Below, piece after piece: positions 36,866 to 44,600 of a DNA stretch of 64,000 nucleotides (its first letter is position 1; the number at the start of each line of letters is the position of its first letter). The stretch is taken from the NCBI GenBank assembly GCA_006969905.1, contig CP030887.1, positions 248,001 to 312,000 on the forward strand, read 5' to 3'. The DNA comes from Balneolaceae bacterium. Its GTDB lineage: Bacteria; Bacteroidota; Rhodothermia; Balneolales; Balneolaceae. Under the pieces are notes generated by a model. That model was given only the letters and a program-made list of their open reading frames with translations. It was not told the origin of the DNA and made no database searches. The translations under genes and the position numbers were made by a program.

Positions 36866-37807
36866 ATGAGATTCATTCTTTCGGCCATCTTACTGTTTGC
36901 TTTTTCGGAACTGGTATCTGCTCAAAATATATTAAGAACAGATATTACGTTTGAAAGCGGAAGATATACCCTTCACGGTGAACTCCTGCTCCCACAGCCT
37001 GCCGATAGTATTCCAATGTTGATCTTTTTGGTCGGTTCCGGGGAAAACTCATCGCATAGAACTACCTATAAAGATTTTGTTGAGCAAAACCTGGAAGCCC
37101 TTTTCCTTGAAGAAGGATTCGGTATTCTTTATTTCGATAAACGCGGGGTTGGTAAATCGGAAGGCAGATGGCAACGAACGAATTTATATGAGCGTGCTGA
37201 CGATGCTAAAGCTGCCATCGATTATTTGAAAACCATTCCAGGTGTGGATGCCTCGCGCATCGGGATAATAGGGCATAGCCAGGGAGCGTGGGTAGCCCAA
37301 ATTGTTGCTGCCCGATACCCGAACGATGTAAAAGTAATGGCATCAATTGCGGGGCCTGTATTTGATACACGCCAAAGCCTTACCAATACCTATAACAGCA
37401 AATTTATTTGCGAAGGTGAAAATGAGGAGAAAGCTTTTGAGAAAGCTTCGAAAAAAGCCCGTTCTGATATTAACTGGGTAACCTGGTTTCCGGTTAAAAA
37501 AGCATGGAGACAGCTCCGTGAAATTGCTGATTTCGATCCTTCCAGAGAGCTACTCAATATTAAACAGGAAGCCCTGTTTGTGTTCGCCGAGAATGATCAC
37601 ATGATTTACCCGGGCTGGGCAATTACCAGTTTGAATGAAACATTTTTCAGCGGTATACCCAGGAATTTTACTCTCCAGATTATTCCCGGTGCCAACCATG
37701 ACCTACATATGGCTGAAATGTGCGCTTCTGAGGAAGATGCTAAAGAAGAACCCTTCTCTGATTATTTCCAGGTAGTCTTCAAAAATTGGGTGTTAGGTCA
37801 CTTGTAA
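36866..37807 (+). CDS. Secreted alpha/beta hydrolase
   Basis: A 313-aa hydrolase with a signal peptide (residues 1-19, FILSAILLFAFSELVSAQ). FLVGSGENSSHRTTYKDF forms the oxyanion region, YFDKRGVGKSEG the next block, and GIIGHSQGAWVAQIVA carries the Ser nucleophile elbow. The catalytic acid is probably in FAENDHM and the His in PGANHDLHM. It is probably a periplasmic esterase or peptidase. The next gene starts two bases after its stop. Confidence 0.88.
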   Translation: MRFILSAILLFAFSELVSAQNILRTDITFESGRYTLHGELLLPQPADSIPMLIFLVGSGENSSHRTTYKDFVEQNLEALFLEEGFGILYFDKRGVGKSEGRWQRTNLYERADDAKAAIDYLKTIPGVDASRIGIIGHSQGAWVAQIVAARYPNDVKVMASIAGPVFDTRQSLTNTYNSKFICEGENEEKAFEKASKKARSDINWVTWFPVKKAWRQLREIADFDPSRELLNIKQEALFVFAENDHMIYPGWAITSLNETFFSGIPRNFTLQIIPGANHDLHMAEMCASEEDAKEEPFSDYFQVVFKNWVLGHL

Positions 37808-37809
37808 CT

Positions 37810-38319
37810 ATGATCTTCCAAACAGAACGGCTTTTAATCCGCAAACTCACAAAAGCTGATTTTGATCCTTTTCATGAAATGCAGAGCGACTCTTCCGTTA
37901 TGAAATTCACTACCGGAAAAGCTCAAACGCTGGAAGAGAATAAAACCGATTTGCAATATGTCATGGATTGCTACGAACAGGAGAACCTTGATCTTTTAGT
38001 TTGGGCAGTGATTGAACAAGAAACAAAGGATTTTGCAGGTACAGCTGCATTAGCAAAAACCAAAAATAATGAAATTGAAGTCGGGCTTCGGTTCCTGAAA
38101 CAACATTGGGGAAAAGGTTTTGGAAGCGAAGTGCTAGAAGGTTTAACAAAAATTGGGTTTCAGCTTTTTGATGTGGATGAATTATTTGGATTTGTGGATA
38201 CCCGAAATACCGGCTCAATAAAAATACTGGAGCGAACGGGCTTCCGGTTTAAGGAAACCCGCTTTAATGATGAGTTTCAGTGCCAGGAACACGTATATAC
38301 CTTTTCCAAAAATCCTTAA
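37810..38319 (+). CDS. GNAT family N-acetyltransferase
   Basis: A 169-aa RimJ/RimL-type acetyltransferase. ATG 37810 gives the typical start MIFQTERLLIRKLTKADFD; an upstream start at 37786 would overlap the hydrolase gene. FLKQHWGKGFGSEVLEGL is the acetyl-CoA-binding motif A, and FVDTRNTGSIKILERTGF is the conserved C-terminal motif. The substrate is unknown. Confidence 0.9.
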   Translation: MIFQTERLLIRKLTKADFDPFHEMQSDSSVMKFTTGKAQTLEENKTDLQYVMDCYEQENLDLLVWAVIEQETKDFAGTAALAKTKNNEIEVGLRFLKQHWGKGFGSEVLEGLTKIGFQLFDVDELFGFVDTRNTGSIKILERTGFRFKETRFNDEFQCQEHVYTFSKNP

Positions 38320-38324
38320 ACTAT

Positions 38325-38349
38325 AAGAAGGTTTCTCACTTCTTTTTTT
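38325..38349 (+). terminator. Weak candidate terminator after the GNAT gene
   Basis: AAGAAG (38325-38330) pairs with CTTCTT (38339-38344), followed by a run of T's. The stem is short. It lies in the convergent gap with the HEAT-cyclophilin gene. Confidence 0.3.
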
Positions 38350-40348
38350 AATCCCAGTAAGCTCTTTTTACTGTATCGCCTACCACCATCCGGTCAACCA
38401 CATCCATACCTTCTATAACCTCCCCAACTATAGTGTACCTTCCATTTAGATGAGGCGCCCACTGGTGCATGATAAAATATTGGCTGCCCTCTGTATCGGT
38501 TCCTGCACTTGCAATACCAACCTTACCTCTTTCATATTGTTCAATACTTGATTCTGTAGGTACCACATAATCCGGGCCTCCAAAACCATCCTGGGTTTCA
38601 ACATCCCCGCCTTGCACTACAAAATTTGGAACCACCCTGTGAAACGGAACCCCATTATAAGCTCCATCCCGTATCAATTCATCCATCCCCGAAATAGTAG
38701 CCGGGGCACTTAAAACATCCATCCTGATAAAGATTTCTCCTTTCGTGGTTTCCAAAACTAAAACAGGATTTGCTCCCAATCTTACCAGCCTGTTCCAGCT
38801 TGGTGTTCTGAATAAAGCAGGGTAATAATCTCCCTGTAAGATATCCCAACCCTGGCTGACCAATGTTCGGTTTAGAGCAACATTTCCCTGGCTGGCTAGT
38901 GAATCAATAAGGCTTTGTGCATCCTCCTCATACCTGTTTTTCAAAACTCCGGAAACGGCCTGGTAAACTTCCACATCTTCAGGGAGCTGAAATCTTTGAA
39001 GCATATTTTCAAATAACTCAAATTCAGAATCTGAAAACAATTGCTCGTCTTCAAACAAACCACTCATCACATAAATCATAGAACGGTCAGCCGTTCCCAT
39101 TTGATCAATCATAAATTCTTTAAGGTTTGCAGTCACTGCATCATCTTTAAAATCTTCATCGGCATCAAGCCACCATCCATTTAAAGCCCTAAGTGCAAAA
39201 AAGCGGTTAAGCCTGTTTTCGGATTGAGCATCCTCCATCAACAACTCCAGAAACTCTCCGTTGCTTAGCGCTTTTTCCAATATGTCATATTTGATTGTTT
39301 GTAAATACGGATCATCTCCGGCAATCTCATGAACCAGGTCGATATAAGATCCAGGGGTTGGAATGGTGTTCAACGCTTCCAATCGTACTCTTGCTTCAGG
39401 TATTTCCGTCAACCCGGCTTTGTTCAAAATATCCCTTGTAAGCCGTTGAGCCGTACTTTCATTTTGCTTTATAGCCCGAAGGGTTTGTATTAACACATTA
39501 GGGTTTTTGTGATTCAGAAGTGCATTCAATATAACAGTTGAGTAGTCTGTGAATTCATTTCGTGCTATGCCTTGTGCAATCTCAATGGCCAGCTGAACAT
39601 TCATGGTTTGATAATCCTCTATGGGAAAATAGTACAACACCTTATCCATGTGGTTCTTCATCAAAATCCTGACAATATACTGGTGGCCGCTCTCATCATC
39701 TGGATAATAAGTATCCCACAGACTCAACAATTCTTGCTCTGCATTTGGGTCAATATCCTTTCTTCCCCTGTACAATCCATACAAATAAGCATTTGTCATT
39801 TTCGAAGATTTTCCATCAAGGGCTTTTTGAATGAGGGAAATTTGTTCATCCGTAGTCAGGTCAAGTTGTAGTGACAACCTTCCTATGGCCAAGGCCCGCT
39901 CAAATTGCGGATTTGCATTAACCGAATCCTCGGCAAGTAACAGCTCAAAAGACCCCCTGTTTCCCTGGTAGCCTAACAACTCTGCCAAACCGGAGCGTAA
40001 TTCGGGTTTTTCATCCCATAATTCATGCAACTGTGTAACATGTTCATCTGAAATATCCTTAAACCAAAGGGAGGCCCACGCCTCTTTTGTATTAGCAGCA
40101 GTCACCTTATCAATCAGGTTTGATAGTTCATCTTGGGGAACCAGAGTGCTAACCAGGGCTTTCCAGGCCTGCTTTTGAGTTTGTTCGTCTTCATTATTTG
40201 TAAATTCAATAATGGTATTCTGATCACGATCAAAAACCGCATCATATAGATCGGGATAATGATTAATCATTGTGTCTTTAAACTCCGGGTCTGCTGCACA
40301 TGAACCGATAATGATCAGGAGAAAAAAAAGAGAGTTTAGCTTATACAT
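38348..40348 (-). CDS. HEAT-repeat/cyclophilin lipoprotein (peptidyl-prolyl isomerase)
   Basis: A 666-aa predicted lipoprotein: signal peptide with lipobox IIIGSC (acylated Cys at about 17). Residues 20-500 are alpha-helical, with HEAT-like pairs. The last about 150 residues are a cyclophilin domain, with VLETTKGEIFIRMDV at its start, the catalytic Arg in VPFHRVVPNFVVQGGD, then GGPDYVVPTE, KVGIASAGTDTEGSQYFIM and LNGRYTIVGEVIEGMD. It should act as a periplasmic foldase attached to a membrane, and the repeats may bind client proteins. It is divergent from lexA, with an 81-base gap. Confidence 0.9.
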   Translation of the reverse strand: MYKLNSLFFLLIIIGSCAADPEFKDTMINHYPDLYDAVFDRDQNTIIEFTNNEDEQTQKQAWKALVSTLVPQDELSNLIDKVTAANTKEAWASLWFKDISDEHVTQLHELWDEKPELRSGLAELLGYQGNRGSFELLLAEDSVNANPQFERALAIGRLSLQLDLTTDEQISLIQKALDGKSSKMTNAYLYGLYRGRKDIDPNAEQELLSLWDTYYPDDESGHQYIVRILMKNHMDKVLYYFPIEDYQTMNVQLAIEIAQGIARNEFTDYSTVILNALLNHKNPNVLIQTLRAIKQNESTAQRLTRDILNKAGLTEIPEARVRLEALNTIPTPGSYIDLVHEIAGDDPYLQTIKYDILEKALSNGEFLELLMEDAQSENRLNRFFALRALNGWWLDADEDFKDDAVTANLKEFMIDQMGTADRSMIYVMSGLFEDEQLFSDSEFELFENMLQRFQLPEDVEVYQAVSGVLKNRYEEDAQSLIDSLASQGNVALNRTLVSQGWDILQGDYYPALFRTPSWNRLVRLGANPVLVLETTKGEIFIRMDVLSAPATISGMDELIRDGAYNGVPFHRVVPNFVVQGGDVETQDGFGGPDYVVPTESSIEQYERGKVGIASAGTDTEGSQYFIMHQWAPHLNGRYTIVGEVIEGMDVVDRMVVGDTVKRAYWD

Positions 40349-40429
40349 ACTTCATACACATTTTTTAATTGATCTTCTGCAATTTTGTTCGTTTATTACA
40401 CATGTTTCACACAGTAAATATATCATCCT

Positions 40430-41086
40430 ATGGATAATGCACATTTAACCCGAAAACAACAGGAATTTTTTAGCTACATCGTTGAGTATAAGAAAGAATA
40501 TGATGTATGGCCTACTTATCGAGAAATTGCTGAGCATTTTGGATACAAATCCCCGAACAGTGTAACTCAAAACATCCAGGCACTGCTTAAAAAAGGCTTT
40601 TTGGTTAAAAGAAATGATGAGGAATATGATCTGCCCCCTACCAAAAAAGACCTGCTGGATGATTCCATTGATGAGCCGGGTATTCCGGTCCGGGGTTTAA
40701 TTGCTGCAGGTTATTTGCAGGAAGCCGTGGAAGCAGACTTAGGTAAAATTACCATGTCCTCCTTATTCCCAAACCTGGACAAACTCTTTGCACTTCGTGT
40801 ATCTGGTTTTAGCATGAAAGATGTGGGTATTTATGATGGTGATCTTGTGTTATTGATGGACTCTGATGTAAAAAACGGTGATATAGGGGCTGTGCTTTAT
40901 AACGGAGAAACCAGCTTAAAGAAAATCTATTGGGATGAAAACGGGTTACGTCTGGAGCCTGCTAATGAATCTTATGATGACATTGTTGTTGAACCTGGAG
41001 TATTTGAAGAAGTACGAATCATAGGCAAGTATATAGGGCACGTAAACCGGCAAGGTTTTCAACGCGCCCCTTCTAAAGTAGCTTAA
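40430..41086 (+). CDS. lexA: LexA repressor
   Basis: SOS repressor, 218 aa. The winged-helix DNA-binding domain is at residues 1-65 (LTRKQQEFFSYI, SPNSVTQNIQALLKKGFL). The self-cleavage site is A93-G94 in LIAAGYLQEA. The catalytic pair is S128 in VSGFSMKDVGIYDGD and K164 in TSLKKIYW. Length is normal. No clear SOS box (of E. coli or Gram-positive type) was found in the 81-base gap with the divergent lipoprotein gene, so autoregulation cannot be claimed. Confidence 0.96.
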   Translation: MDNAHLTRKQQEFFSYIVEYKKEYDVWPTYREIAEHFGYKSPNSVTQNIQALLKKGFLVKRNDEEYDLPPTKKDLLDDSIDEPGIPVRGLIAAGYLQEAVEADLGKITMSSLFPNLDKLFALRVSGFSMKDVGIYDGDLVLLMDSDVKNGDIGAVLYNGETSLKKIYWDENGLRLEPANESYDDIVVEPGVFEEVRIIGKYIGHVNRQGFQRAPSKVA

Positions 41087-41091
41087 CTTTA

Positions 41092-41610
41092 TTACTGTGC
41101 CTTTTTTCGATGGTAGTGGCCGTCAAAAGCCACTGTCCAGGTTTTGCCTTCATCTGTAGATTGCTCCCAAAGCTGGCGAATGTAATCGTCATTCACATGA
41201 AAAAAAGTAAGCTTATTAATTAACGGGACTCCCCCCTGCCCGGTTCCGGTACCGGTGTATTCCATTCTCTTTTCGTCTTCATTATAAGTTCCTGAAAACT
41301 CAATAGGCACTCCGCCACTCCCTATCCATTTTTGATGCCATTTTTGATCAATGAAATTGTAGTAGTTCAGGCTTTTACCCACATAACCTGAAGTGCTTGC
41401 CCAGTTTTCAAATATTACACAATCACCAATTATGCGCTCTATTTTGCTGTTTCCAACAACCTGCCCGTTAGCATTTTTAACCTCCCACTCCCCTATCCAA
41501 AAATCAAATTGACGATATTCGGGCTGAGTCTTACACCTTGATTGTTGCTGAGTTTGTGCCACCAAATTGATTGGAAAAAATAGCAAGGAAAGAACTAAGA
41601 GTATTTTCAT
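41092..41610 (-). CDS. Exported DUF1579-like protein
   Basis: A 172-aa protein with a signal peptide (residues 1-18, LLVLSLLFFPINLVAQ). The N-terminal FDFWIGEWEVKNANGQ, CVIFENWAST and FIDQKWHQKWIGSGG are the pattern of DUF1579-like lipocalin-type proteins. It ends with a basic KK tail. Function is unknown. It faces lexA with a five-base gap. Confidence 0.7.
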   Translation of the reverse strand: MKILLVLSLLFFPINLVAQTQQQSRCKTQPEYRQFDFWIGEWEVKNANGQVVGNSKIERIIGDCVIFENWASTSGYVGKSLNYYNFIDQKWHQKWIGSGGVPIEFSGTYNEDEKRMEYTGTGTGQGGVPLINKLTFFHVNDDYIRQLWEQSTDEGKTWTVAFDGHYHRKKAQ

Positions 41611-41687
41611 AGTGTACTATGCTTCATTAATAGGTTGATGAAATAGTAAACCAGCTACTTCTTTTTTTAAAACCTAACCCGGAAAAT

Positions 41688-42812
41688 TCAATCGGATTTT
41701 ACGGATTGTAATTTAACTTCCTTCTTGTACTGTGATGGGGTCATACCTGTATACTTTTTGAAAGAAGTGTTAAAAGAAGCCTTATTATTAAATCCTGATT
41801 CGAAAGCTATACCCAGCATATTAAGATGAGAATTACCTTTTTCAAGCAATCTTTTAGCTTTGGATATGCGGTATTCATTAATAAACTCTGAAAAGTTTTT
41901 TCCTATCTGCTCGTTAAGTATCCTGGAAAGGTCATGTTTACTCAGTTCAACTTCTTTTGCCAGAACATCAAGGTTTAATTCCCTGTTCAAGTAAAGTTCT
42001 TTATCCTTTGTGACCTCTTGGACTTTTTCCGCATATTTTTTTAGCTGAGCTTCATTCAAGCTGGAACTTGAGTACTTATCAACTTTTGTAAGTACTGAAC
42101 CCGCCAGATTTTGACTAAATCCCAGGTATCCTATCCCATAGATAAAAACACTCATTGTAACAGAAATGATGTAATCATAAATCAACACGTATCCTGTCGT
42201 ATATAGCATTACATAATAGAGCGAATAGGAAATCGTAAAACCAGAAAAAGAATACACTATGATTGAAAACCTTTTATACCCTTCCTGAGAAATCTCTTTT
42301 TTTCTCTTTTGTAAACTTCTGTAGGACAAAAAGGAATAGAAGCTAAGAAATATTATATGAAGCCATGGTAATGCCGCATTCAAATAGACTCTCCAGATAC
42401 TAAGTTCTATTGATAGTGCTTGAGTTATGTACCCGATTTTCGTTTCTGTATTTAAAATATAATATGAAGAAAGGTAAATAAATGTTATTACTGCAGGTAT
42501 AAAATGAATGAGGTGTTTTCGTCTAAATTGGTAACCCTTTACCAGGCTAAACTGAAAATACAAGAAGACGAGCGGTCCGTACATAAAGATCATAGGTACG
42601 GATATCAGATTCAGATGCGGAAAAACAATTCGATACCCAGTCCAATAAGCTACATACTCAATAAGATTGAGGGAAAACAGAAATAAAATGAGTGCAAGAA
42701 CTCTTTCTTTGATGGCATGCTGTCTTTTAAACCAAAGAATTAATGACAGAAAAAAACCCTGACCCGATGCCAGTAAAAAGACAGATGTCCAGGTATCAAA
42801 AGAGGGTTCCAA
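41688..42812 (-). CDS. AraC-family transcriptional regulator with N-terminal membrane domain
   Basis: A 374-aa protein with about seven hydrophobic helices in residues 1-235. A C-terminal AraC HTH domain (residues about 265-365) has two helix-turn-helix units: LSKHDLSRILNEQIGKNF and AFESGFNNKASFNTSFKKY followed by TGMTPSQYKKEV. This 7TM-AraC architecture is frequent in Bacteroidota. The membrane part may sense a signal; neither signal nor target is known. A 50-aa gene lies ten bases upstream in the same direction. Confidence 0.9.
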   Translation of the reverse strand: MEPSFDTWTSVFLLASGQGFFLSLILWFKRQHAIKERVLALILFLFSLNLIEYVAYWTGYRIVFPHLNLISVPMIFMYGPLVFLYFQFSLVKGYQFRRKHLIHFIPAVITFIYLSSYYILNTETKIGYITQALSIELSIWRVYLNAALPWLHIIFLSFYSFLSYRSLQKRKKEISQEGYKRFSIIVYSFSGFTISYSLYYVMLYTTGYVLIYDYIISVTMSVFIYGIGYLGFSQNLAGSVLTKVDKYSSSSLNEAQLKKYAEKVQEVTKDKELYLNRELNLDVLAKEVELSKHDLSRILNEQIGKNFSEFINEYRISKAKRLLEKGNSHLNMLGIAFESGFNNKASFNTSFKKYTGMTPSQYKKEVKLQSVKSD

Positions 42813-42821
42813 TAAAAGGGG

Positions 42822-42974
42822 CTATTTCTTTTCGGTTATCAACTTTCCGTTGGCATCCTTTCGTGCTTCATGAAGTTGGGAATCTTTGATCCAGGCTCGT
42901 CCTCCGTCATGCTGAAGGCGCTTAGTATTTTTGAATCGAAATGCCTGCTTATGTAAATCGGGAAGTTTTTTCAT
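42822..42974 (-). CDS. Small 50-aa protein of unknown function
   Basis: ATG at 42972-42974 to stop at 42822-42824, 50 aa. It begins MKKLPDLHKQAFRFKN and ends DANGKLITEKK; it is highly basic and has no signal peptide. It is ten bases upstream of the AraC-type gene in the same direction. Sequence style resembles small, poorly known Bacteroidota proteins. I do not recognise it, and a coincidental open frame cannot be excluded. Confidence 0.5.
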   Translation of the reverse strand: MKKLPDLHKQAFRFKNTKRLQHDGGRAWIKDSQLHEARKDANGKLITEKK

Positions 42975-43039
42975 GTCTTTTCAGTTTTATTCTCGCTTAA
43001 AATAGTGCTTCAATATATAAACTTTAAGAGCTTTTTTGC

Positions 43040-43070
43040 TTTGTTTTATTTTCATTATAGCTTATCTTTG
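43040..43070 (+). promoter_or_regulatory. Bacteroidota-type promoter of rplU-rpmA
   Basis: TTTG at 43040-43043, spacer of 19 bases, then TATCTTTG at 43063-43070, matching the known -33 (TTTG) and -7 (TAnnTTTG) consensus of Bacteroidota housekeeping sigma. Transcription would start near 43077, giving a leader of about 35 bases before rplU. Confidence 0.7.
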
Positions 43071-43110
43071 AAAGCTCTGAACTAATCGTAAAAAGAAATT
43101 ATATAGTACT

Positions 43111-43596
43111 ATGTACGCTATTGTTCAAATCGGCGGGCACCAATACAAAGTAGCAAAAGACGATGTTTTGTTTGTAGATAAACAAAATGCCGATTCTGAC
43201 AGCCTAACTTTTGATAATGTTCTCCTTGTTAAAGATGAAAAAGGTGCAGTTAAAATCGGAACTCCTGTTGTAGAGGGCGCTTCTGTTACTGCAAAACTTC
43301 TTGATACCGTAAAGGCTGACAAAGTTCTTGTTTTCAAAAAGAAGCGTCGTAAAGGCTATCAAAAATTGAATGGACATCGTCAGGTTATGTCTCAAATTCA
43401 AATTGAAAGTATTGCTGCATCTGGTTCTAAAAAGAAAGCTGCCCCGGCAAAAACTGAAAAAACTGCTCCTGCACAGGAAGCAACTGACGACTTAAGTTCA
43501 TACACTGTTTCTGACCTTAAAAAATTAGCCAAAGATAAAGGTATAAGTGGCTACTCTAGCATGAAGAAGGCAGAACTAATCGACGCACTCAAATAA
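43111..43596 (+). CDS. rplU: 50S ribosomal protein L21 with C-terminal SAP/Rho-N-like extension
   Basis: Large-subunit protein L21. The normal part is residues 1-103, with YAIVQIGGHQYKVAKDD at the start and VLVFKKKRRKGYQKLNGHRQ with the basic 23S-rRNA-binding loop. The C-terminal extension, residues about 104-161, has an Ala/Lys/Pro-rich linker and then YTVSDLKKLAKDKGISGYS plus MKKAELIDALK. This is the pattern of a SAP/HeH or Rho N-terminal-type helical motif, which usually binds nucleic acid. Total length of 161 aa compares with about 103 for E. coli L21. It is followed by rpmA 21 bases later. Confidence 0.95.
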   Translation: MYAIVQIGGHQYKVAKDDVLFVDKQNADSDSLTFDNVLLVKDEKGAVKIGTPVVEGASVTAKLLDTVKADKVLVFKKKRRKGYQKLNGHRQVMSQIQIESIAASGSKKKAAPAKTEKTAPAQEATDDLSSYTVSDLKKLAKDKGISGYSSMKKAELIDALK

Positions 43597-43617
43597 AAAA
43601 TTTAAACCTCAGGTACT

Positions 43618-43875
43618 ATGGCACATAAGAAAGGTCAAGGCTCAACTAAAAACGGTCGCGATTCGGAAAGTAAACGGCTAGGCGTAAAAAAATTCGGTGG
43701 TGAATTTATCAGAGCCGGTGGTATTATTGTACGTCAAAGAGGAACCAAATTTCATCCCGGGCATAATGTTCAGCGTGGTGGTGATGATACCCTGTTTGCC
43801 GTAGCAGACGGACATGTTTCTTTTTCTGTCCGCTCTGGCGGGAGGAAATTTGTTAATGTTGAGCCTGCTAACTAG
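43618..43875 (+). CDS. rpmA: 50S ribosomal protein L27
   Basis: Ribosomal protein L27, 85 aa. It begins [19 protein letters not shown], so the N-terminal tail lacks a cleavable Firmicutes-type extension. [38 protein letters not shown] and GRKFVNVEP are standard. It assists peptidyl transfer at the ribosomal P site. It is co-transcribed with rplU and followed by an intrinsic terminator. Confidence 0.98.
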   Translation: MAHKKGQGSTKNGRDSESKRLGVKKFGGEFIRAGGIIVRQRGTKFHPGHNVQRGGDDTLFAVADGHVSFSVRSGGRKFVNVEPAN

Positions 43876-43896
43876 ACCAAGTTTTTCACGTTTTTT

Positions 43897-43931
43897 AAAA
43901 GCCTTAGCTCTTTGAGTTAGGGCTTTTTTTA
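43897..43931 (+). terminator. Rho-independent terminator of rplU-rpmA
   Basis: AAAAGCCTTAGCTC (43897-43910) pairs with GAGTTAGGGCTTTT (43914-43927) with two G-T/mismatch positions and a three-base loop, then a T run. It is 22 bases after the rpmA stop. Confidence 0.85.
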
Positions 43932-43943
43932 TATCTTCAGGTT

Positions 43944-44597
43944 ATGAGCAGAAAAACTATTCCGGGATTAGACTTAGCTGTACAAAATATTTTTTGCATA
44001 GGGCGAAATTATGCGGAGCATGCCCACGAGTTAGGCAATCCTGTTCCAAAGGAACCATTGGTTTTTTTAAAACCTACAGGCTCCGTTTGCTACAATAATG
44101 AAATAATATCATTGCCTTTTCAATCTAAGGATGTCCATCATGAAGTTGAGCTTGTTGTAGCAATTGCCAAAAAGGGAAAGGATATCCCGGTAGATGAAGC
44201 TCTTGGTTATGTTGCAGGATATGGGGTTGGAATAGACTTCACCGCTCGTGACATTCAAGAGGAAGCCAAGCTAAAAGGGAAGCCCTGGAGTATAGCCAAG
44301 GGCTTTGACGGTTTTGCACCCATAAGCGATTTTGTTTCCTCATCAGAAGTTCCTGATCCCCAAAATCTGGATATTGAACTTACAGTAAATGGGGAAAGTA
44401 GGCAGTCAGATAATACAAAGAATATGTTGTTTCCGGTTTATGAGCTTATAGTTTTTCTTTCCTCTATTTTTACCCTGCAACCTGGAGATTTGATTTTTAC
44501 AGGAACACCTAGCGGAGTTTCAGCTATACAATCAGGCGATTCCCTGAATGCCACTCTTGGTGATGATCTGACAAAACTATCCGTTTTTATAGCTTAG
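43944..44597 (+). CDS. Fumarylacetoacetate hydrolase (FAHD1-like) family protein
   Basis: A 217-aa FAH-fold protein. CIGRNYAEHAHELGN, the metal-binding HHEVELVVAIAKKGKD (His/Glu), GYGVGIDFTARDIQ, KGKPWSIAKGFDGFAP and GDLIFTGTPSGVSAIQ are the conserved blocks. Members with this length resemble FAHD1 (acylpyruvase/oxaloacetate decarboxylase) or 2-keto-4-pentenoate hydratase-type enzymes. The exact substrate is not defined. It lies just after the rpmA terminator, and an M23 peptidase gene starts three bases after its stop. Confidence 0.9.
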   Translation: MSRKTIPGLDLAVQNIFCIGRNYAEHAHELGNPVPKEPLVFLKPTGSVCYNNEIISLPFQSKDVHHEVELVVAIAKKGKDIPVDEALGYVAGYGVGIDFTARDIQEEAKLKGKPWSIAKGFDGFAPISDFVSSSEVPDPQNLDIELTVNGESRQSDNTKNMLFPVYELIVFLSSIFTLQPGDLIFTGTPSGVSAIQSGDSLNATLGDDLTKLSVFIA

Positions 44598-44600
44598 CTC

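Noticed and set aside
40349-40429. Possible SOS box in the lexA upstream gap
   Set aside because: No clear palindrome of any known LexA box type; only loose TGTTC/TGTTT repeats.
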